Source: a virus. From it: a stretch of 21,687 bases of DNA. Position 1 is the stretch's first letter; the number at the start of each line of letters is the position of its first letter. The stretch spans positions 1 through 21,687 of IMG/VR virus record IMGVR_UViG_3300001750_000032, one strand, 5' to 3'. Below, one piece after another: positions 16,264 through 21,687 of this stretch. A program made the position numbers and the translations under genes. Under the pieces are notes generated by a model. The model made no database searches and had not been told where the DNA came from. It was given only the letters and a program-made list of their open reading frames with translations.

Positions 16264-16488
16264 TTAAATATTATTCCTTAATTCTAAAATTAAATCAATA
16301 CCATAAAGTATTCCAACTGCCTTTGCTGTTTCTTCAATAGTTCCATGACCACCTTGAAGAGTATTTCCATTTTCTAAGCCCTTTGAAATTAAAGATCTTG
16401 CCTCTCTTAATTCAAATAAGATCTTTTTAGTAATTTCATTTTCTTTCCATTCATTAAATTCTTCCTTTGTTATACTGTTGTTCGACAT
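16264..16488 (-). CDS. Small protein between portal and co-chaperonin
   Basis: The product has 74 residues, probably all helical: EEFNEWKENEITKKILFELR, then a Gly-rich turn (GNTLQGGHGT) and a second helix (ETAKAVGILYGIDLILEL). Short proteins of this pattern, with an E-W-x-x-x-x-x-T-x-x start, often follow the portal gene in phages and have no proven role. It overlaps the portal gene by 35 bases, with its AGAAGG site inside portal codons, so translation is probably coupled to portal translation. Confidence 0.6.
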   Translation of the reverse strand: MSNNSITKEEFNEWKENEITKKILFELREARSLISKGLENGNTLQGGHGTIEETAKAVGILYGIDLILELRNNI

Positions 16489-18412
16489 TATTCACCTTCT
16501 GACTATCTCTAACTTGCTGTTGATTGTTTATACCTTGATGTTGTTTACTTTTAAGATTATTTAAATCTTGTAAAAAAGTTTTATATTCTTCTAATTGAGT
16601 TCCTTCTTCCTCTGCCTCTGCTTTAGCAATTTGTAATATTGCATCAGCCCTTAACTTTTCTATTTCTGCAAATATTTTCCTCCTATTAAAGTCTGCTTCC
16701 ATTTGTTCAAGTTCTAAACGTTGTTTCTCAATACCTATTTTTTCCAATTCTGGATTAGGTGGTTGAGGTTTCCTTTGATCAGGTGGTAATAGTAAATTTT
16801 CAGGTGCTTTAATAGCTTTTAAATATTGAGCTGTTATAGCATCTTCATTTAACCCTTCTCTACCAGATATTCTCATAACTGATTCAGCCTTGCCAACTCT
16901 CTGAACATCTAATGAAAACATTGGTTCAGCAGAAGGTATTATATTAAAATCTTTACCATTAAAATCTTCAACTTTAAATTGTTCATCAAGTACTGCGACA
17001 TATTGTGTATTATCTACATACTTAGCATTAAGTTCAGCTATTAATTTAAATTCTTCTGTCATAGCTCTATATATTCTTTTATATATACCGCTAAAAACCT
17101 TTAATCCTTGCTCAATCAAAGCTGTTACAGTTGCTGCTGAAACATTCTCACCAGGTTTATTACCAGCAATAGCATCCTGTACAGAAGATATATCTTTTCC
17201 AGCAGAGATTAGCATTCCAAGTAGAGAAAATAATACTTGAGAAGGTTCTTTTACTGGAAGAGGAAGAATTCCTGATCTTAAATCCTGACTCATTACATTT
17301 GTTGTTTTCCATTCACCAGGCTTAAATTTAACCTCACCACGATTAAGATTTAGACCTCTTGCCATAAAACCACCACCAAGATTAGCAAGTGTACCAGCAT
17401 CTAAGAGTTGATTGATAGACGTATTAATACTGCTATTAATAGGACATAACAAAGTACCAAAAGCAATGTCATAAAAACCTCCGTCAGGGTTTGGGAAAAA
17501 AGGATATTTAACAAAATACTGTAAAGGTTCAATTCTTATTGGTTTTCCATTTTTAAATTTAATACTGTTTTCATCATATCTTGCTACAATCCTAAAAACC
17601 TGTTTTGATTCATGATGAACAGTTACTATATATGGCTCTTTATAACCATCTTCATCAAGATCAAGCCATCTATGCTGTTCTAAAAATAAATGAGGTGAAT
17701 CATTTTGAACATCTATATTATCATTTATATCTTCATTGTTATTATCTAAATATTTTCCATCACCACCTATTTCAATATCAAGCCATAAATCAGCATTTGA
17801 CATTTCAATAGCGTAATTTTCATACTGATAGAACTTATGAGTTATTCTTTTTGCTGATTTAATACATTCAGTGTTATTATTAATAACAACATCATCGAAT
17901 GTAAGAAACTTAGAAGATGGTTTTTCAAGCAAACTATCATAATATATTTTTTTAAAACAAGTACCTGTTATTGGTAAAACATGAAGCATTTTATCCATAC
18001 CATCAAGCCAACCATCCATTTCTTCAAGTAATTGAAAATCCATATATTTACAAATTCTTGCAGCACGAGCTTCTTTTTCTCCTGATTCATCCTTACCTAT
18101 AACCTTAGCATTTACTATTTGTTCATCTGGTATAAGTTCAGGGTAGGCTCGACTAGCAAATTGAATACCAGCTACAGTAATAAGAGGATATTTAACATTA
18201 GCTGCTCCCTCCCATGGAAAACTTTTAGCTTCAGGAGTTTGCTTTGCAAGTTTCATTGCTTCTTTATTTATGGTTTCAATATTTCTTCTTGATTCTACAT
18301 CTATTTCATACTCTTCGACAACCTTTAAACCGATTTCATCAAGTAAGGATTGCTCCAAGTTTACTGCAATATTCTCACTCTCTATATAACCTTCAAGTCT
18401 TTTAATATCCAC
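16454..18412 (-). CDS. Portal protein, P22-like
   Basis: The product has 652 residues, within the usual 600-750 of P22-type portals. Family-like elements are SRRNIETINKEAMKLAKQ and FPWEGAANVKYPLI (about 41-78), RAARICKYMDFQLLEEMDGW (about 115-135), GTCFKKIYYD (about 152-161) and, near residue 420, SSVQDAIAGNKPGENVSAAT. The C-terminal 110 residues are a long Glu/Gln/Lys/Ala helix, like the portal barrel. It makes the ring at one capsid vertex through which DNA is packaged and ejected, and docks the terminase. The start is a GTG at 18412, behind AAGGGA and overlapping the terminase stop by 11 bases. An internal ATG start would remove the first conserved segment. Order terminase-portal is standard. 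Confidence 0.85.
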   Translation of the reverse strand: MDIKRLEGYIESENIAVNLEQSLLDEIGLKVVEEYEIDVESRRNIETINKEAMKLAKQTPEAKSFPWEGAANVKYPLITVAGIQFASRAYPELIPDEQIVNAKVIGKDESGEKEARAARICKYMDFQLLEEMDGWLDGMDKMLHVLPITGTCFKKIYYDSLLEKPSSKFLTFDDVVINNNTECIKSAKRITHKFYQYENYAIEMSNADLWLDIEIGGDGKYLDNNNEDINDNIDVQNDSPHLFLEQHRWLDLDEDGYKEPYIVTVHHESKQVFRIVARYDENSIKFKNGKPIRIEPLQYFVKYPFFPNPDGGFYDIAFGTLLCPINSSINTSINQLLDAGTLANLGGGFMARGLNLNRGEVKFKPGEWKTTNVMSQDLRSGILPLPVKEPSQVLFSLLGMLISAGKDISSVQDAIAGNKPGENVSAATVTALIEQGLKVFSGIYKRIYRAMTEEFKLIAELNAKYVDNTQYVAVLDEQFKVEDFNGKDFNIIPSAEPMFSLDVQRVGKAESVMRISGREGLNEDAITAQYLKAIKAPENLLLPPDQRKPQPPNPELEKIGIEKQRLELEQMEADFNRRKIFAEIEKLRADAILQIAKAEAEEEGTQLEEYKTFLQDLNNLKSKQHQGINNQQQVRDSQKVNNVEQQYNKGRI

Positions 18413-21053
18413 CTATTGAATCCCTTCCATTATTAGAAAAAAAACTATTTTTTTGATCCTCTAAGCCATCTAATAAATCCAAGTCAGAATAATGAGTGTC
18501 TAATAGCATGATCCTATACAAGTTTTCACACATATGGTCATCCTTGTCAATTGGCTTCTGAGTTTCCTTATCATAAACATAACCTTCTATTTCAAAAATA
18601 GTCCTAACTAAATCATCAAAAATAAATAAAGAAGGAGTGTTGTTTGCTCCTTTTAAATGATTCTTAATTTCAAGTATTCCTGCTGTTTTATCTTTAGTAG
18701 CTGTTTCAAGATAAAACCCATACTGAGCAAGGACTAAGCTTACTTTTTCAAACACAGTATTTGGGTTATTACTATCACCTTTAGCAAGAGGATCAATAAT
18801 AATTCTACCTACTCTATAGTTGTTTTGTTTTATACATCTGACTATCTGTTCTCCTACCCATTTTCCATCTCCATGTTCCCATATTTCATTAATAAGATAT
18901 TTTATACCAGTAGGGCTAACTGCACAAAAAAGGATAGCTTGTTCTGTTCTTGGATGAATATCTATGGCTATATCTACAATCCAATCCAATGGTATTTGAA
19001 ACCTTTCAACAAGGTGGATTTTTCTGTCATATTGTGGATAAACAAGACCATCCATATATGCAGGTACACCATTTAATCTTATCTTTCTTTCTTCTGGAGT
19101 TAAAGCTTTTGAAAACTGATCAAGACCTTCCTTAGTAATACCAAAGCCTACATTTTCAAAACTTTCAACATGAACATTAAAAACACTCATATCAGGACGA
19201 CCATTTTCATCAACAGCTTTAATAACCTCTCTATCTACCCATGCTTCCTTTAATAGAGTCATACAAAAAAGTTCTCTACCACATCTATCAACAAGACCAC
19301 GAGCATTTGCAATTCTTATCGGTCTTTTAGGTGGTTCATCATAAACGATTAAATCACCAGACCAACCTTCATGTAAACCAGAATCCTGAAGATTACTCAT
19401 TACCTCAATAGAGCTTCCAGTCTCTTCATCAGTCCATAAATACTCTATCCCATCATTATTTTTCTTCCTGGTAACTTTTCTATTCGCAGGCATCCACTTA
19501 AAGAGTTCAGGAATAATAACAGATTTGATTTGTTTGTTCCAATCCTGTCCTATATATCTTACCTTCCTTGGTAAATTATGAGGGAAATAGAGAGATTCTT
19601 TATTCCAAGGATAAAAGCCAAGCATAGTTGATATGGCAAGTATCGTGCCAAGTGTTGTATTGTGATGAACTATACCGCCAGCGAAATAATTCTTATAAAA
19701 AGGAACTTCAAAGTCATAAACCTCTTGCAATGCGTCAATAGGTGTGATACTATTAATAGTATGATAACCAATTACATTAAAAGGAGAGGATAAATCACAT
19801 GAAAAAGGAACTTTGGAACGTAGACGAGATAAGAAATTTGATAGAAAACGAACAAAAAACTTTAAAGAAGGTAGCTTTATCTTACGGTTGTTGTACCGCA
19901 ACGATGCAAGTTTACTGCAAAGAGAAGAATATAAAGCCCAAAATGGGTGTTCCTGCGAAAGTCTACCCGGTTGAGCAAATACGGGATTGGATAGAGAACC
20001 AAGGGAAGACGCATAAATGGATTGCTGAGCAAATAGGTTGTTCAAACCAACATATCTCAAGAATTTGCAAAAAGAATAAGATAAAGACTCATAGATCGGG
20101 GCCGAGAAGAGGGGAAGGACATCCTGGTTGGAAGGGTGGTCGGCATCAACGTAAGGGTTATTGGTATGTTTATAATGCTGATCATCCAAATTGTACAAAA
20201 AATCGTTATGTTGCTGAACATCGTCTTGTAATGGAGAAAAAGATCGGTCGTTATCTAACAAGGAAGGAAGTTGTTCACCATCTTGACGGTAATCGTGTAA
20301 ATAATCATCCAGACAACCTTCATATTTATCCTTCAAATGGTGTTCATTTGTGTGAAGGATTCCATGGTCGTTTACCAAACTACAGCCTTGAAGATTGTCA
20401 AAAGATGCTTGAAGCTGCTCAACGTAGAGCCAACCATGCGAAGTTAAAACGCGGTGATGATCAGCAAGGCCAAGAGTCTCACCGTTAGACATATTTAAAT
20501 TGTAACATTTGTGCAGACCCTTCTTTTTAATAGGTGGGTTTGCATAAGTAACTACTTTTTTATTTCCATCCCAAGCATATACTTCGAATGGTTTACTTTT
20601 TTCATACAATTCACCAATAGTTTTTTTACCTTGTGTAGTCTCTATAAGTGTATTAACCGTTGCGCATTTCCCAGATCTGTTACCCCCCGTGAAACAGAAC
20701 ACTTTATACATTTCTTTTTTCCAACCATCAAGAATCAAAGCCTGTTTTGGATTAGGAGTATCAAAAAACTCAATCTTATTAGCATTCTTATACTCAGCCA
20801 TCCTTGTCATTAATTCAATTTCTTTTAGAGCTATTCTTTTATACTCTTCTTCAGTGGCCACATTACTTTTTTTACCAATAAGCTTATTAGTAACATTCTT
20901 TTTTATCTTAGCATTCCCATTCTTTACTTTAAGGTTATATTTATCATCATTATGAATAAACTTATTCTTACCAGGTGAAGGTGGATAAATAGATTTCTTT
21001 TGATTAGCTATAGCCTTCAACCTTTCAATATCAACATTATCTTTAACCTTCAT
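18402..21053 (-). CDS. terL: Terminase large subunit precursor containing an intein
   Basis: The precursor has 883 residues, of which 130-465 are an intein; the spliced protein would be 547 residues, normal for the family. The packaging ATPase motifs are a Walker A formed only after splicing (GGNRSGK, then TTLGT), Walker B DLIVYDEPP at 567-575 and a coupling-type segment after it. The nuclease domain shows acidic residues at D698 (AIDIHPRTEQA), D754 (IIIDPLAKGD) and the DKDDHMCENLYRIM segment at 836-849. It cuts concatemeric DNA and drives it through the portal. The start is an ATG behind AAGGA that overlaps the upstream gene by 11 bases. Without splicing the P-loop is broken, so DNA packaging depends on the intein. 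An antisense HNH gene lies wholly within its coding sequence. Confidence 0.9.
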   Translation of the reverse strand: MKVKDNVDIERLKAIANQKKSIYPPSPGKNKFIHNDDKYNLKVKNGNAKIKKNVTNKLIGKKSNVATEEEYKRIALKEIELMTRMAEYKNANKIEFFDTPNPKQALILDGWKKEMYKVFCFTGGNRSGKCATVNTLIETTQGKKTIGELYEKSKPFEVYAWDGNKKVVTYANPPIKKKGLHKCYNLNMSNGETLGLADHHRVLTSHGWLYVEQLQASFDNLQGCSLVNDHGILHTNEHHLKDKYEGCLDDYLHDYRQDGEQLPSLLDNDRSFSPLQDDVQQHNDFLYNLDDQHYKHTNNPYVDADHPSNQDVLPLFSAPIYESLSYSFCKFLRYVGLNNLFAQQSIYASSLGSLSNPVFAQPGRLSQEHPFWALYSSLCSKLASLRYNNRKIKLPSLKFFVRFLSNFLSRLRSKVPFSCDLSSPFNVIGYHTINSITPIDALQEVYDFEVPFYKNYFAGGIVHHNTTLGTILAISTMLGFYPWNKESLYFPHNLPRKVRYIGQDWNKQIKSVIIPELFKWMPANRKVTRKKNNDGIEYLWTDEETGSSIEVMSNLQDSGLHEGWSGDLIVYDEPPKRPIRIANARGLVDRCGRELFCMTLLKEAWVDREVIKAVDENGRPDMSVFNVHVESFENVGFGITKEGLDQFSKALTPEERKIRLNGVPAYMDGLVYPQYDRKIHLVERFQIPLDWIVDIAIDIHPRTEQAILFCAVSPTGIKYLINEIWEHGDGKWVGEQIVRCIKQNNYRVGRIIIDPLAKGDSNNPNTVFEKVSLVLAQYGFYLETATKDKTAGILEIKNHLKGANNTPSLFIFDDLVRTIFEIEGYVYDKETQKPIDKDDHMCENLYRIMLLDTHYSDLDLLDGLEDQKNSFFSNNGRDSIGGY
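19725..19753 (+). promoter_or_regulatory. Possible extended -10 promoter for the nested HNH gene
   Basis: TTGCAA at 19725-19730 and TACTAT at 19748-19753 are 17 bases apart, with TGA at 19745-19747 giving an extended -10 (TGATACTAT). Each hexamer matches four of six consensus bases. It points toward the HNH gene and lies within the antisense of the intein C-terminal splicing region. Transcription would start near 19760. Confidence 0.4.
19747..19762. repeat. 16-base perfect palindrome over the -10 region of the nested HNH gene
   Basis: ATACTATTAATAGTAT is a perfect inverted repeat that overlaps the putative -10 element and start point, where a repressor operator would sit. On the other strand it encodes intein residues around HTINSI. 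A chance palindrome of this length is not rare in 21 kb of AT-rich DNA, so this is a suggestion only. Confidence 0.3.
19781..19789 (+). promoter_or_regulatory. Ribosome-binding site of the nested HNH gene
   Basis: AAGGAGAGG lies nine bases before the ATG at 19799. It decides the start of the antisense HNH gene and is itself inside the intein coding sequence of the other strand. Confidence 0.6.
19799..20488 (+). CDS. HNH endonuclease encoded antisense inside the terminase intein
   Basis: The product has 229 residues. Two similar helix-turn-helix units lie at about residues 8-48 (VDEIRNLIENEQKTLKKVAL, then a short recognition helix) and 57-97 (VEQIRDWIENQGKTHKWIAE), an internal duplication likely to bind DNA. 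After a GEGHPGWKGG linker comes an HNH_3-like domain: AEHRLVMEKKIGRYLTRKE (139-157), VVHHLDGNRVNNHPDNLH (158-175) and a final H183, with H160/H161, N169 and N173 as the likely core. The gene lies fully inside the intein, on the opposite strand, with a good ribosome site. GC is about 40% by hand count, against about 30% outside. The last about 25 codons run antisense to intein block B. It is the likely homing endonuclease of this intein; activity is inferred. Confidence 0.88.
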   Translation: MKKELWNVDEIRNLIENEQKTLKKVALSYGCCTATMQVYCKEKNIKPKMGVPAKVYPVEQIRDWIENQGKTHKWIAEQIGCSNQHISRICKKNKIKTHRSGPRRGEGHPGWKGGRHQRKGYWYVYNADHPNCTKNRYVAEHRLVMEKKIGRYLTRKEVVHHLDGNRVNNHPDNLHIYPSNGVHLCEGFHGRLPNYSLEDCQKMLEAAQRRANHAKLKRGDDQQGQESHR

Positions 21054-21408
21054 GAGCTAAATCCTTTTCTTCATCTATCTCTTCTCTATCTTCATCGTAA
21101 CTATAAAAACAAAAACCTACCTGAAGGAAATAATTCTTAAAAGCATAGACTATCTTTGGAGTTTTATCCCATATAAGAGTCAAATTATAACCATTATAAT
21201 AATCCTCTATATCATCTAAACTATTTTTAAAGAACTTAATACCAACAGTTAAAATTTGTTTTTTAATGTTTTTAGTCTTGTCCAATTTAATCAAACGAGT
21301 ATTATATGATAAATTATCATTCTTAGATATCATAACTCTATCAGCACAACTCTCTATAATTCTTTTAAGTTTTAAACATACATGGCTTTCAGCAGACTTA
21401 TTCATCAT
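21043..21408 (-). CDS. Unrecognised protein upstream of terminase
   Basis: The product has 121 residues, starting at one of two adjacent ATG codons (21408 or 21405) behind a strong GGGAGGA site. It has mixed helical and beta character, two Cys near the N-terminus, and a very acidic end (YDEDREEIDEEKD). Its stop overlaps the terminase start by 11 bases, so translation is probably coupled. This is the usual place for the small terminase subunit, but I see no clear helix-turn-helix or TerS-like pattern, so I do not call it one. It is the first gene of the block in the window. Confidence 0.6.
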   Translation of the reverse strand: MMNKSAESHVCLKLKRIIESCADRVMISKNDNLSYNTRLIKLDKTKNIKKQILTVGIKFFKNSLDDIEDYYNGYNLTLIWDKTPKIVYAFKNYFLQVGFCFYSYDEDREEIDEEKDLAHEG

Positions 21409-21687
21409 TTATTCCTCCCTTATACCTTTTAAAATAACTTTATATATACTAAAAAGAAAATAACATAAAACACAAAAATATACAACAGCTAAACTATTTT
21501 CATTTATTTTAATAAAAGTGCTATGAGGCTATTGCAATTAATGTCAAAATATGTTATAACTTAGTAAAAACCTTGAAATTAGTAAAAAACAACAAATACA
21601 TTATCTAAAAGAAAAAACGCTAAGTATAAACCACTCGCATCAAGTGCGAAGGGATTCTATATCCTTTTACGGATCGCTTTACAACTG
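21409..21687. other. AT-rich intergenic stretch with short hairpins at the right edge
   Basis: No gene is visible in these 279 bases. The left part is A/T-rich and holds the ribosome site and the possible promoter of the first gene. The last 55 bases differ: GC is higher and several small inverted repeats occur (TCGCA/TGCGA at 21635-21649, GGAT/ATCC around 21652-21664, and ATCC/GGAT around 21661-21674). This could be the end of a structured RNA, a terminator of a gene beyond the edge, or the end of a mobile element. I cannot decide from the fragment. Confidence 0.4.
21509..21537 (-). promoter_or_regulatory. Possible promoter for the structural block
   Basis: On the minus strand TTGCAA (21532-21537) and TATTAA (21509-21514) are 17 bases apart, about 100 bases before the first gene. 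A perfect TTGACA also occurs at 21542-21547 but without a good -10 at the right distance. The region is very AT-rich, so chance matches are likely. Confidence 0.3.

Larger units (their letters stand above)
19659..20666 (-). mobile_element. Intein in the terminase Walker A motif with an antisense-encoded endonuclease
   Basis: The intein spans precursor residues 130-465 (336 residues). Block A is CATVNTLIETTQGKKTIGEL with C130 as first residue. Block B is GLADHHRVLTSHGW (195-208) with H200 as the conserved His; the usual Thr three residues before it is Ala. Block F is EVYDFEVPFYKNYFAGG (444-460) and block G ends IVHHN with H464 and N465. The first downstream extein residue is T466. All residues needed for class 1 splicing are present. 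Only about 133 residues (130-216 and 420-465) look like intein splicing domain, the size of a mini-intein. The central about 200 residues show no LAGLIDADG motif and are the reverse complement of an HNH gene. Confidence 0.85.

Noticed and set aside
18402-21053. Terminase disrupted by an HNH insertion, that is, a pseudogene
   Set aside because: The frame is open throughout, both splice borders carry the required residues, and the exteins join to a normal Walker A and normal length.
21043-21408. Small terminase subunit
   Set aside because: The position fits, but I see no helix-turn-helix or oligomerisation pattern that would support the name.

Overview
The window is one late structural gene block of a tailed phage or prophage, most likely a podovirus with a P22-like head and portal architecture. 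The DNA is AT-rich (about 30% GC where I hand-counted). It is almost fully packed with genes on the minus strand, so it is transcribed from right to left. No host gene, tRNA, CRISPR array or integrase is visible, and the host cannot be named from this window.

Right to left on the minus strand, the block starts with an unrecognised 121-aa gene behind a possible promoter. It is followed by the terminase large subunit, which carries an intein in its Walker A motif, the portal (GTG start), a 74-aa gene, a GroES-like co-chaperonin, an acidic scaffold-like protein, a 157-aa gene, a decoration-like protein and the major capsid protein. A good intrinsic terminator follows the capsid gene. Next come a 241-aa beta-rich protein, a 146-aa protein, a zinc-ribbon-like protein, a 41-aa protein, and a gp4-like head-tail adaptor. 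The gp10-like tail stabilisation protein then appears as two separate pieces: an N-terminal piece, a coiled-coil gene, and a kelch-like protein ending in the gp10 C-terminal domain. The left third holds internal virion or DNA-ejection proteins and ends in a polyvalent protein of more than 1093 residues with two HExxH metallopeptidase sites, cut by the window edge.

Two genes run against this block on the plus strand, and both encode HNH homing-type endonucleases. One (11629..12291) lies between structural genes and has a near-consensus extended -10 promoter placed so that its mRNA should be leaderless. The other (19799..20488) is the highlight of the window: it lies entirely inside the terminase intein, antisense to it. 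The place where an intein normally carries an in-frame homing endonuclease domain is filled by the reverse complement of an HNH gene with its own promoter and ribosome-binding site, and the intein frame is nevertheless open from end to end. The splicing residues of the intein are present. This looks like a double-coded, antisense-nested homing intein, an arrangement I do not know to have been described for inteins.

The structural genes act together in capsid assembly (scaffold, co-chaperonin, capsid, decoration), DNA packaging (terminase, portal), portal closure (gp4-like, gp10-like) and DNA ejection (368-aa protein, 502-aa protein, polyvalent protein).
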